Assembly (NCBI RefSeq): GCF_014635185.1
Contig: NZ_BMCM01000004.1
Span: 124,001-188,000 of the forward strand
Reading direction: 5' to 3'
Length of the DNA: 64,000 nt
Source: Microbacterium murale
GTDB lineage: Bacteria > Actinomycetota > Actinomycetes > Actinomycetales > Microbacteriaceae
Positions 28,201 through 36,149 of this stretch are shown here, piece after piece. The translations under genes and the position numbers were made by a program. Below the pieces are notes generated by a model. It did no database searches, was not told where the DNA came from, and was given only the letters and a program-made list of their open reading frames with translations. Each line of letters begins with the position of its first letter. Position 1 is the stretch's first letter.

Positions 28201-28221
28201 CTGATTCCACAGAATAAGACC

Positions 28222-28950
28222 ATGACAAGCGATCAGCCCGACCTGCGCCGCCCCGACGGCTCCCCCCTGCGCATCCTCGCCGTCGACGACGAGCAGATGC
28301 TCACCGATCTGCTCGCCATGGCGCTTCGCATGGAGGGCTGGGAGGTGCGCACAGCATCCTCGGGCCTCGAAGCGCTCCAGGTTGCCAGGGATTTCGAGCC
28401 CGATGCGCTGGTGCTCGACATCATGATGCCCGATCTCGACGGCATGAGCGTGCTGCGGCGACTCCGCGAATCGGGCAATCTCGTGCCGGTACTGTTCCTG
28501 ACGGCCAAGGATGCCGTCGGCGATCGCATCGCCGGGCTCACGGCCGGCGGCGACGACTACGTCACCAAGCCCTTCAGCCTCGAGGAGGTCATCGCGCGCC
28601 TGCGTGCGATCATCCGCCGCACCGGGCTCGCCAGCGCCGACGAAGGGCAGTCGATTCTGCGGGTCGGCGATCTCACCCTCAATGAGGACAGCCACGAGGT
28701 CGAACGCTCCGGCACCGAGATCGAGCTGACGGCCACCGAGTTCGAACTTCTCCGCTACCTCATGCGCAACGAGCGCCGTGTGCTGTCGAAGGCGCAGATC
28801 CTCGACCGGGTCTGGAGCTATGACTTCGGCGGAAAATCCTCGGTCGTCGAGCTGTACATCTCGTACCTGCGCAAGAAGATCGACGCCGGTCGCGCACCGC
28901 TGCTGCACACGGTCCGCGGCGTCGGATACATGATCAAGGCCCCGCAGTGA
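28222..28950 (+). CDS. OmpR-family response regulator
   Basis: 242 residues: a receiver domain with DDE near residue 23, phospho-acceptor Asp66 (LVLDIMMPD) and Lys in VTKPFS, then a C-terminal winged helix (ELTATEFELLRYL, VVELYISYLRKKID, TVRGVGYMI). ATG 28222 lacks a clear Shine-Dalgarno. The gene overlaps its histidine kinase by 4 nt. The most likely targets are itself and the divergent MacB-like operon, given the CATAG repeats in between. Confidence 0.94.
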   Translation: MTSDQPDLRRPDGSPLRILAVDDEQMLTDLLAMALRMEGWEVRTASSGLEALQVARDFEPDALVLDIMMPDLDGMSVLRRLRESGNLVPVLFLTAKDAVGDRIAGLTAGGDDYVTKPFSLEEVIARLRAIIRRTGLASADEGQSILRVGDLTLNEDSHEVERSGTEIELTATEFELLRYLMRNERRVLSKAQILDRVWSYDFGGKSSVVELYISYLRKKIDAGRAPLLHTVRGVGYMIKAPQ

Positions 28951-30500
28951 CCGCATCGGGGATGATGCACCGCCCGCTGACTCTGCAGACGCGGCTGATG
29001 GCCGCCGTCATCGGGTTCGTGTCGCTCATCCTCATCATCGTCGCCGTCATCACGAGCACGCTGCTCGGATCAGCGCAGGAGGGACAGCTCTCCGAGCAGC
29101 TGAGGTCGCTGTCCGGCCGCACCACGAACCTGGTCACGCAGGCGTCGATTCCGGCGGCGCTGCATGACACCCGGCTGACGGCACAGTCGACGATGGAGAA
29201 TGTCGCGCCTCCTCCCACCGGACTCCTCCTCGCCATCGCTGCGCCCGACAGCGGCGCGAGCGGCGTGCTGGTGGATGGCTCGGGAGACGTACGCGACCTG
29301 AGCGACGATCAGCTCACCGCGATCAACGACGCGCTGAGCGGCCGCGGCTCGGGATCGATCACCTTCGCGGGGCCAGGCGGCGGCTCGTACCAGCTGACCG
29401 TCACACAGACCTCTGTCACACAGTTCTCGGACAAGATCACGGTGGTCACCGGCCTCCCCCGCGATGCGATCCAGAGCACGATGGCACAGCTGTTCACCGT
29501 GATCGCGCTCGCGACACTCGGCGGACTCATCCTGCTCGCACTCACGACGGCGATCACGATCCGCGTGAGCCTGCGTCCGTTGCGTGCGGTGGCTGGAACG
29601 GCGACCAGGGTGGCCAATCAGCCTCTCGACCGCGGCGAGGTCACCATCACCGAGCGCGTCCCCGCATCCGAAGCGGACCCGCGCACCGAGACCGGGATGG
29701 TGGGCGCTGCGCTGAACACGCTGCTCGATCACGTCAACGACTCCCTCGCTTCCCGGCAGAAGAACGAGGAGCGGATGCGACGGTTCGTCGCCGACGCCAG
29801 TCATGAACTGCGCACGCCGCTGGCATCGATCCGTGGATACTCCGAGCTGTCGCTGCGCGATCGCGAACTGCCGGAGACGGCGCAGACGGCGCTGGAGCGC
29901 ATCCAGGCGCAGTCTCTGCGGATGACGCGCCTGGTCGAGGACCTGCTGCTGCTCGCACGTCTCGATGAGGGTCAGGAGCTCGTGCACGGCACGGTCGACC
30001 TCACGCAGCTCGCGCTCGAAGGACTGACCGACGCACGTCCGACGGCTCCGGAGCACCACTGGAACATCGACGTCCCGGAGGAGCCGGTGGTCATGCTCGG
30101 CGACGCGGGGCGGCTGCATCAGGTCGTCGCGAACCTGCTCGCCAACGCCCGCACCCACACTCCGGCCGGTACCTCGATCACGCTGAGCGTGGCCAAGGAG
30201 GGCGATGAAGCCGTGATCCGAGTGCGCGATGACGGCCCAGGGATCGATCCGCAGGTGCGCGAAGAGCTCTTCGCCCGCTTCGCGAGAGGCGACAGCTCCC
30301 GTGCACGCCAGACCGGCGGCACGGGTCTCGGTCTCGCGATCGCCAAGGCCATCGTCGAGGGCCATCACGGCACGATCGCTGTGGAAAGCGAGCCCGGCGA
30401 CACCACGTTCACGGTTCGTTTCCCGCTGACGCCGGCATCCGGAGCTTTCGACAATCACCGGATCGCGCCCGACGGAACCCCGGAGGGCGCTGTTCAGTAG
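28947..30500 (+). CDS. HAMP-domain sensor histidine kinase
   Basis: 517-residue membrane kinase, starting with GTG 28947 that overlaps the regulator stop codon. The first helix (about residues 15-40) and second helix (about 180-205) flank a 140-residue extracytoplasmic sensor domain without a recognisable fold. HAMP follows, then HisKA with His286 in DASHELRTP, and the HATPase domain with N box (NLLANARTHTP), DDGPGI and GTGLGLAIAK. It overlaps the convergent flavin-transfer gene by 7 nt at the 3' end. Confidence 0.94.
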   Translation: MTASGMMHRPLTLQTRLMAAVIGFVSLILIIVAVITSTLLGSAQEGQLSEQLRSLSGRTTNLVTQASIPAALHDTRLTAQSTMENVAPPPTGLLLAIAAPDSGASGVLVDGSGDVRDLSDDQLTAINDALSGRGSGSITFAGPGGGSYQLTVTQTSVTQFSDKITVVTGLPRDAIQSTMAQLFTVIALATLGGLILLALTTAITIRVSLRPLRAVAGTATRVANQPLDRGEVTITERVPASEADPRTETGMVGAALNTLLDHVNDSLASRQKNEERMRRFVADASHELRTPLASIRGYSELSLRDRELPETAQTALERIQAQSLRMTRLVEDLLLLARLDEGQELVHGTVDLTQLALEGLTDARPTAPEHHWNIDVPEEPVVMLGDAGRLHQVVANLLANARTHTPAGTSITLSVAKEGDEAVIRVRDDGPGIDPQVREELFARFARGDSSRARQTGGTGLGLAIAKAIVEGHHGTIAVESEPGDTTFTVRFPLTPASGAFDNHRIAPDGTPEGAVQ

Positions 30501-32068
30501 CCGGCGAATGCGTCGGTCGTGACCGAGTGCGCCTTCTGCAGCGCCGGCGCGAGGTCGGCGATCAACCGCGGCGGACCGGAGATGAAGGTGTGGCGCGCGG
30601 CGATGTCGGGCACGACGCGCTCGAGGCCGGCCGCGTCGAGGCGGATGCCCTGCGCCCACACCCAGTGGTCAGGAAGGCCCTCGGGCCGGTCGCGGCAGAA
30701 CACGATCGTGGGCACACCGGTCTCGGCGAGTTCCGCGCGGAACGCGAGCTCTGACGCCTCTGCCGCGACGTAGACCAGCACGACATCGCGCGTTCGCCCT
30801 TCGGCATGCAGCTGTCGCAGCTGCGAGACGAACGGCGTCACGCCGATGCCTGCGGCGACCATCAGCACAGGCGCCTCGCCCTTCGGCAGCACGAAGTCGC
30901 CCCAGGTGCCGGTGACGGCGAGCGTGGCGCCTGGCTCGGCGGCCGCGAGCGCCCGCTTGTACGAGGACGGATGCTTCTGGTCACCGTTCTTGTACGCGAT
31001 GCGCAGCGTCGGCAGATCGGCAGGGGCCGAGACGATGCTGAACTCCCGGCGGGTGCCTCGTGCGTCGGGATGGTGATGCGGCACGTCGAGTTCGAGGTAC
31101 TGACCGGGCAGGAATTTGAGCTTCCCCCTGGCGCGGAAGGTGAGCTCCTGCGCGGTCGGGGTGATGAACTCGCGCTTCTCGAGCGTCAGGCGCACCGAGC
31201 CGCGCAGTGCGAAGGCGAACGCGAGCAGGTTGCCGATCAGCAGCGCGCGCTCCTGGCCGAGCGTGAACAGCCCGCCCACCATGATCGGCCATCCGGCGAG
31301 CACGCCGACGAGCCCCGCGACCCAGAACTGCTGCCAGCGCCGAGGCGGGAGCGTCAACGGCTCGGACACCATGAAGGCGCCGAGGAACAGGAACGGGCTC
31401 TGCAGCACCGCGAACTGCAACGCCGTCGCGATGTCGAAGTCGATGTCGAACTGCTGAGCCTGCACGGCCTGGCGGACGACGGCCGTACCGATCGCGATCA
31501 GTAGGAACACGAGGACGACGCGCACCTTCTCCGTGCGCCACAGGACGGCCAGCCCGAGCACGGCGACCGGGATCGCCATCGCGCCGTTCCCGACCCACCA
31601 CGAGGCCGAGGTGCCGAGCCACTCGAACGCACCGAACGAGCCGATGACCGAGACGACCGCGGCGCCGAATGCCGCAGGGTTGAGGATGTGACGGCCTCGC
31701 CAGGCGATCAGGTACTTGGACACGCTCGCGAGGATGCCGGCCAGTGCGAGGCCGATCAGTGCTGCGGGCTCCACACCAGGGCGCATCACGAACAGCATGA
31801 TCAGCGCGGTCACGAGCGAGGACTCGATGCGCCACGGCAGGTGCAGCAGTCGTTGCACGCCGGCATCGACCGCCGAGATGACGAGCGCGAGCACGACGAA
31901 CGATGCCAGGAGTTCGAGAGGCGTCGGCGACACGATCACGCCGAAGGTCGACAGCACCAGAGCGATCAGAGCGAGAGCCACCAGCGAGTACAGCACAAGG
32001 CGATACATGGACATCGCACCGAGAACCGCCAGAACCCGCTGACGGATGGCCGTGAATGAGAACGTCAC
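30494..32068 (-). CDS. Membrane NqrB/RnfD-like domain fused to FNR-type NAD(P)H oxidoreductase
   Basis: 524-residue fusion. Residues 1-285 hold about nine to ten helices resembling the NqrB/RnfD/RnfE family, including RGRHILNPAAFGA, the usual conserved loop. Residues 300-524 form a ferredoxin-reductase domain with FAD-binding PGQYLELDV and RREFSIVSAP and nucleotide-binding VAAGIGVTPF. It is predicted to take electrons from cytosolic NAD(P)H across the membrane to the flavinylated lipoprotein encoded upstream. It is the third gene of the FMN-bind/apbE operon, 15 bp after apbE. Confidence 0.85.
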   Translation of the reverse strand: MTFSFTAIRQRVLAVLGAMSMYRLVLYSLVALALIALVLSTFGVIVSPTPLELLASFVVLALVISAVDAGVQRLLHLPWRIESSLVTALIMLFVMRPGVEPAALIGLALAGILASVSKYLIAWRGRHILNPAAFGAAVVSVIGSFGAFEWLGTSASWWVGNGAMAIPVAVLGLAVLWRTEKVRVVLVFLLIAIGTAVVRQAVQAQQFDIDFDIATALQFAVLQSPFLFLGAFMVSEPLTLPPRRWQQFWVAGLVGVLAGWPIMVGGLFTLGQERALLIGNLLAFAFALRGSVRLTLEKREFITPTAQELTFRARGKLKFLPGQYLELDVPHHHPDARGTRREFSIVSAPADLPTLRIAYKNGDQKHPSSYKRALAAAEPGATLAVTGTWGDFVLPKGEAPVLMVAAGIGVTPFVSQLRQLHAEGRTRDVVLVYVAAEASELAFRAELAETGVPTIVFCRDRPEGLPDHWVWAQGIRLDAAGLERVVPDIAARHTFISGPPRLIADLAPALQKAHSVTTDAFAGY

Positions 32069-32083
32069 GAGTACAACTCTTCC

Positions 32084-32953
32084 CTATCTGCGGATGCCGG
32101 GGGTCGTGAAGAGCTCCACCGGGCAGTTCGGCGAGCGCTCGGCGATGCCGGCCGTGCTCATGCGCACCCATTCCACGCCCCAGCGTGCGGCGAGTTCTGC
32201 CCCTCCGTCGAAGAACAGGGCCGTGGCCACGGCATCCGCGTGCATCGCATCCGGTGCGATCGCCCACGTCGCGGCCCACGTGCGCACCGGAACACCGGTA
32301 CGGGCATCCAGAACGTGATGCAGTCCGTCTCCCCATGCACGCCGGTTGATGGCCGAGGCGCACAGCGCCTGGTCGCGGATGCTCGCGACGCCGATGGCCT
32401 TCGTCTGGTCGAACGGGTGCTCGAGTCCGATGCGCACCTCATCGCCGCGCACGGCGATGTCGCCACCGGCATCCACGGTGACGTTGCCGCGAACGCCGGC
32501 GAGCTCCGCGAGAACCAGGTCGACGAGGCGACCCTTGCCGAGGGCGCCGACATCGATCTGCCTCGGGGATGCGACGGTCAGACGCGAGTCGGTCCAGGTG
32601 AGAATGCCGGCCCAGCCGGCGGGCGCGGGCCGGGGCGCACCCGCGACGAGGGACACCGTGGCGTCGTACCCGAGTGCGCTGAGGCTCTCCCCCACCAACG
32701 GGTTCACGGCGCCGTCTGTGGCGTCGGAGAGTTCGCGGTACGCATCGAGCATGGCCACGGCATCCGCTGGGCTGGGCACCTCACCACCGGTGCGGGCGAG
32801 CGAGGATACGAGCGAGTCGGCGCGGAATCGCGACCATGTGCGATCGAAGGCGACGATCACCGCATCCACCGCGGCGCGCTCGTCGTCATCAAGCAGACTC
32901 TCGGTCTCGATCTCCCAGCGCGTGCCGATCGCGTCGAAGCGCCAGACGGACAT
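32084..32953 (-). CDS. apbE: FAD:protein FMN transferase (ApbE)
   Basis: Moves FMN from FAD onto a Thr/Ser of a target protein outside the cytoplasm. The 289 residues include the N-terminal GTRWEIE, the metal/FAD-binding VDAGGDIAV and the later HHVLDARTG motifs of the family. No signal peptide or lipobox is obvious, so it could act before or during export, or the true N-terminus differs. It sits 5 bp after the FMN-binding lipoprotein gene, its likely substrate. Confidence 0.9.
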   Translation of the reverse strand: MSVWRFDAIGTRWEIETESLLDDDERAAVDAVIVAFDRTWSRFRADSLVSSLARTGGEVPSPADAVAMLDAYRELSDATDGAVNPLVGESLSALGYDATVSLVAGAPRPAPAGWAGILTWTDSRLTVASPRQIDVGALGKGRLVDLVLAELAGVRGNVTVDAGGDIAVRGDEVRIGLEHPFDQTKAIGVASIRDQALCASAINRRAWGDGLHHVLDARTGVPVRTWAATWAIAPDAMHADAVATALFFDGGAELAARWGVEWVRMSTAGIAERSPNCPVELFTTPGIRR

Positions 32954-32958
32954 GGTGC

Positions 32959-33435
32959 TCAGGCTGCGGCCTGATCCTTGATGTCCTCGACGGCGGAGTT
33001 GAATCCGCCGCTCGTGAGCGATGACCCTGCGACGCGGCTGACGTTCAGTTCATCGATCGACACACCGACGACCTCTTCGGCGATGCCTGCGATGAACTGG
33101 CCCTGGTACTGCTCGGTCTCGCGGGCCTGCGGGTCGCCGGTCACCTCGACATCGGTGACGACGCCGGCTTCGAGCGTGAGCGTGACAGAGATCTGTTCGA
33201 CCGTCTCCGGGGTCTGGTACGAGCCGTCGGCCGAGTACGTGCCGTCAGCGTAGGCGCCGGTGTCGGATGACGGGGTCGACGTGTCGGTGCTTGTTCCGCT
33301 GTCGGTCGTCGTGCTGCTGTCGGTCGCATCTTCGGCGTCGGCCGCACCGGAGCACCCGGTCAGAGCGAGAAGACCGGCGACACCTACGACAGCGGCACCC
33401 TTACGAACGGAGGAGGAGACTCTCAGGCTGGTCAT
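32959..33435 (-). CDS. FMN-binding lipoprotein, ApbE substrate
   Basis: 158-residue lipoprotein: a signal peptide ending in lipobox LTGC (Cys28), a linker of about 35 residues rich in Ser, Thr and Asp, then an FMN_bind domain (residues 62-158). The flavinylation motif usually written SGATxTS reads AGSSLTS (residues 136-142), so the acceptor would be Ser139 in place of Thr. The gene is first in the operon and begins at ATG 33435, 7 nt after a TAATCT box (leaderless). It is predicted to carry electrons outside the membrane. Confidence 0.87.
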   Translation of the reverse strand: MTSLRVSSSVRKGAAVVGVAGLLALTGCSGAADAEDATDSSTTTDSGTSTDTSTPSSDTGAYADGTYSADGSYQTPETVEQISVTLTLEAGVVTDVEVTGDPQARETEQYQGQFIAGIAEEVVGVSIDELNVSRVAGSSLTSGGFNSAVEDIKDQAAA

Positions 33436-33442
33436 GGTTCCG

Positions 33443-33448
33443 AGATTA
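33443..33448 (-). promoter_or_regulatory. -10 box of a leaderless promoter for the FMN-binding operon
   Basis: Minus-strand TAATCT followed by 7 nt and ATG 33435, within the 42-bp gap after prs. Confidence 0.6.
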
Positions 33449-33477
33449 TGTCGACCCGCTATGGGCAGGCTGTGCTG

Positions 33478-34512
33478 TTACGCGTCGCCGCCGAACATGC
33501 TGGTCACGGAGCCGTCTTCGAAGACCTCGTGGATCGCGCGCGCGAGCAGTGGCGCGATCGGGAGGATCGTCAGCCCCTCCCAGCGACGCGACTCGGTGAG
33601 TGGGATCGTGTCGGTGACGACGACCTCGTCGATCGATGCATCCTGCAGCCGTTCGCTGGCCGGATCGCTGAAGATCGCGTGCGTGGCGGCGACGATCACC
33701 CGTCGGGCGCCCGCTGCCTTCAGTGCCTGCGCGGCCTTGACGATCGTGCCACCGGTGTCGATCATGTCGTCCACCAGCAGGCACGTACGACCCTCGACGG
33801 CGCCGACGATCTCGTGCACCGAGACCTGGTTGGCGATCTTCGGGTCGCGGCGCTTGTGGATGATCGCAAGCGGAGCATCCAGGCTGTCTGACCAGGTGTC
33901 GGCCACGCGGACGCGACCCATGTCTGGCGAGACGATCGTGAGCGTCTCGCGGTCTTCGGCGGTGAGATTCTCACGGAAGTACTCGAGGAGAACGGGCTTG
34001 GCGAACAGGTGATCGACTGGACCGTCGAAGAAGCCCTGGATCTGCGCGGCGTGCAGGTCGACGCTCATGACGCGGTCGGCGCCGGCTGTCTTGAGCAGGT
34101 CGGCGACGAGGCGGGCGCTGATCGGCTCGCGGCCACGACCCTTCTTGTCCTGACGCGAATACGGGTAGTACGGCGCGACGACGGTGATGCGCTTGGCCGA
34201 TGCGCGCTTGGCGGCATCGATCATGATGAGCGTCTCCATGAGCCATTCGTTGACGGGCTCGCCGAAGGTCTGGATGAGGAAGAGGTCGCAGCCGCGGATC
34301 GACACCTCGAAGCGGGAGTAGATCTCTCCCGACGCGAACGTGCGGTGCTCGGTCGGGGCGATCTCGGTGCCGAGGCCCGCGGCGACCGCTGACGTCAGGG
34401 CAGGGTGAGAGCGCCCGCCCGCGATGACGAGTCGCTTCTTCGTCTTGGCGACGAGTCCCGGCGCGACACCGTTGTCCCGATCCAGTTCAACGGTCTTCTT
34501 CTTGCGCGCCAT
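33478..34512 (-). CDS. prs: Ribose-phosphate pyrophosphokinase
   Basis: Makes PRPP from ribose-5-phosphate and ATP for nucleotide, His and Trp synthesis. I take ATG 34512 (344 residues), because the longer frame runs into glmU. About 25 extra N-terminal residues (basic, KKK-containing) precede the conserved core. Motifs: FASGEIYSRFEVSIRG (ATP loop), the flexible-loop PYYPYSRQDKKGRGREP, DLHAAQIQGFF, and the PRPP-binding LLVDDMIDTGGTI. It is 7 bp after glmU on the same strand, a conserved actinobacterial arrangement. Confidence 0.95.
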   Translation of the reverse strand: MARKKKTVELDRDNGVAPGLVAKTKKRLVIAGGRSHPALTSAVAAGLGTEIAPTEHRTFASGEIYSRFEVSIRGCDLFLIQTFGEPVNEWLMETLIMIDAAKRASAKRITVVAPYYPYSRQDKKGRGREPISARLVADLLKTAGADRVMSVDLHAAQIQGFFDGPVDHLFAKPVLLEYFRENLTAEDRETLTIVSPDMGRVRVADTWSDSLDAPLAIIHKRRDPKIANQVSVHEIVGAVEGRTCLLVDDMIDTGGTIVKAAQALKAAGARRVIVAATHAIFSDPASERLQDASIDEVVVTDTIPLTESRRWEGLTILPIAPLLARAIHEVFEDGSVTSMFGGDA

Positions 34513-34519
34513 GGTCCGC

Positions 34520-35950
34520 CTATTCCGCCGATTGTTCTCGAGCTGCGGCATCCGCCGCACCCGTGCCTGCTCTGTTCTTCTCGACCCAGCCCTCGATGTT
34601 GCGTTGCGGGGCCACGCTCATGGCCAGCGCTCCGGCGGGGACGTCCTTGCGGACGACGGCGCCTGCACCGGTCTTCGCACCTGCTCCCAGCTTAACGGGC
34701 GCGACGAGCACCGTGTGCGAGCCGGTGTGCACCTCGTCGCCGATCTCGGTGCGGTGCTTGTTCACATCGTCGTAGTTCGCGGTGATCGTGCTCGCGCCGA
34801 GATTCACGCCACGGCCGATCGTCGCATCGCCGACGTAAGAGAGGTGCGGCACCTTGCTGCCGTCGCCGATCTGCGCGTTCTTGGTCTCGACGAAGGCGCC
34901 GATCTTGCCGCCCGCACCAAGTGTCGTGCCCGCCCGGAGGTATGAGAACGGTCCGACCGTGGCGCCGGCGCCGATGACGGCGAGGGTCGCCTCCGAGCGG
35001 CGGATGACGGCGTCCGCACCGACCTCGCAGTCGACGAGCGATGTGTCGGGTCCGACGACGGCGCCGGGCTCGATGACCGTCGCACCGACGATGTGCGTGT
35101 TCGGCAGGACCGTGACATCGGCTGCGAGCTTCGCGTCGTCGTCGATCCAGGTGGTCGCCGGGTCGACGATCGTGACGCCCTCGAGCTGCCAGCGACGCAC
35201 GATGCGGGCGTTCAGCAGACGACCCACCTCTGCCAACTGCGCGCGGTCGTTGACCCCGTAGGTCACCGTGACATCAGAGACGACGGATGCCGCGACCCGG
35301 CCGCCGTCGCGGCGCAGGAGCCCGGGGACATCCGTGAGATACATCTCGCCCTGAGCGTTGTCCACGCCGATCGCGGGGAGGTACTCGCGCAGCGTGGTGG
35401 CACGGAACACGTACATTCCCGCGTTGATCTCCTGGACGGCTGCCTCGTCGACGGTGGCGTCCTTCTGCTCGACGATGCGGTCGACACCGCCGCCGGCATC
35501 CCGGATCACACGGCCGTAGCCGGTCGGATCGGCCACGACTGCCGTCATCAGCGTCGCAGCGGCGCCGGCCGCTCTGTGCGCGGCGATGAAGGCGGTCAGC
35601 GTCTCGGCATCCGCCAGCGGGCAGTCACCGGAGAGGACCAGCACGTCGCCGTCGTAGTCGGAGGGCAGTGCATCGACCGCGACCTGTACCGCACGCCCGG
35701 TTCCTGGGACCTCGTCCTGGTCGACGAACGTCACGTGCGGATGGTCTGCGGCGAGCGCTGCCACCACCTGGTCACGCTCGTGGCGCACGACCACCTCGAC
35801 GTGCGCGGCGCCGAGCGCAGCCGCGGTCTTCAGCACATGCCCCACCAGCGGGCGGCCGCTGATCGGGTGCAGCACCTTCGGCAGTCTGGACTTCATCCTG
35901 GTGCCCTGACCTGCGGCGAGCACGATGATCGCGAGCTTGTTCTCCGTCAT
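34520..35950 (-). CDS. glmU: Bifunctional UDP-GlcNAc pyrophosphorylase / GlcN-1-P acetyltransferase
   Basis: Makes UDP-GlcNAc for peptidoglycan and other glycans. 476 residues: an N-terminal nucleotidyltransferase with LAAGQGTRMKSRLPKVLH and a C-terminal left-handed beta-helix of hexapeptide repeats (from about residue 260) with acetyltransferase residues in SYVGDATIGRGVNLGAST and NYDD. The ATG is only one nucleotide after the 3' end of the upstream tRNA-Gln gene, so there is no room for an ordinary leader. Processing of the tRNA would leave a nearly leaderless glmU mRNA. Confidence 0.96.
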   Translation of the reverse strand: MTENKLAIIVLAAGQGTRMKSRLPKVLHPISGRPLVGHVLKTAAALGAAHVEVVVRHERDQVVAALAADHPHVTFVDQDEVPGTGRAVQVAVDALPSDYDGDVLVLSGDCPLADAETLTAFIAAHRAAGAAATLMTAVVADPTGYGRVIRDAGGGVDRIVEQKDATVDEAAVQEINAGMYVFRATTLREYLPAIGVDNAQGEMYLTDVPGLLRRDGGRVAASVVSDVTVTYGVNDRAQLAEVGRLLNARIVRRWQLEGVTIVDPATTWIDDDAKLAADVTVLPNTHIVGATVIEPGAVVGPDTSLVDCEVGADAVIRRSEATLAVIGAGATVGPFSYLRAGTTLGAGGKIGAFVETKNAQIGDGSKVPHLSYVGDATIGRGVNLGASTITANYDDVNKHRTEIGDEVHTGSHTVLVAPVKLGAGAKTGAGAVVRKDVPAGALAMSVAPQRNIEGWVEKNRAGTGAADAAAREQSAE

Positions 35951-35951
35951 G

Positions 35952-36023
35952 CTCCGCCGCCAGGATTCGAACCTAGACCTAACAGCTCCAAAGGCTGTCG
36001 TGCTGCCATTACACCACGGCGGA
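35952..36023 (-). tRNA. tRNA-Gln, anticodon TTG
   Basis: 72-nt cloverleaf on the minus strand. The acceptor stem is TCCGCCG with CGGCGGA, discriminator G, and CCA is not encoded. The D-arm contains GTGTAATGGCAGCAC, the anticodon stem ACAGC/GCTGT encloses the loop with TTG, and the T-arm GGTTCGAATCC is standard. The gene lies directly before glmU, separated by one base. Confidence 0.95.
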
Positions 36024-36115
36024 CCGCGACCCTGAGGCCACCAGACGATTCTGCCATGCCGGTCGCCCGACGATTCGCAGGTGTGGATAGATTCGAAATC
36101 AGTTCACAGAACTTC

Positions 36116-36144
36116 TTGCATTACTCGTAGTTCTGTTCGATACT
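36116..36144 (+). promoter_or_regulatory. Promoter of the DUF222/HNH gene
   Basis: TTGCAT (36116-36121), a 17-bp spacer, and GATACT (36139-36144), with the ATG 6 nt further at 36150. This is the best -35/-10 pair in the window and predicts a leaderless mRNA. Confidence 0.65.
36125..36140 (+). promoter_or_regulatory. Candidate SOS (LexA) box
   Basis: The 16-mer TCGTAGTTCTGTTCGA matches the actinobacterial LexA consensus TCGAAC-N4-GTTCGA at 10 of 12 defined positions, with a perfect right half. It lies across the spacer and the first bases of the -10 box of the HNH gene, a position where a repressor would block transcription. Confidence 0.6.
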
Positions 36145-36149
36145 TGAGT

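Noticed and set aside
36024-36149. Integrated-element attachment site at the tRNA-Gln gene
   Set aside because: I see no duplicated tRNA 3' end nearby and no integrase gene, so an attachment site cannot be supported.
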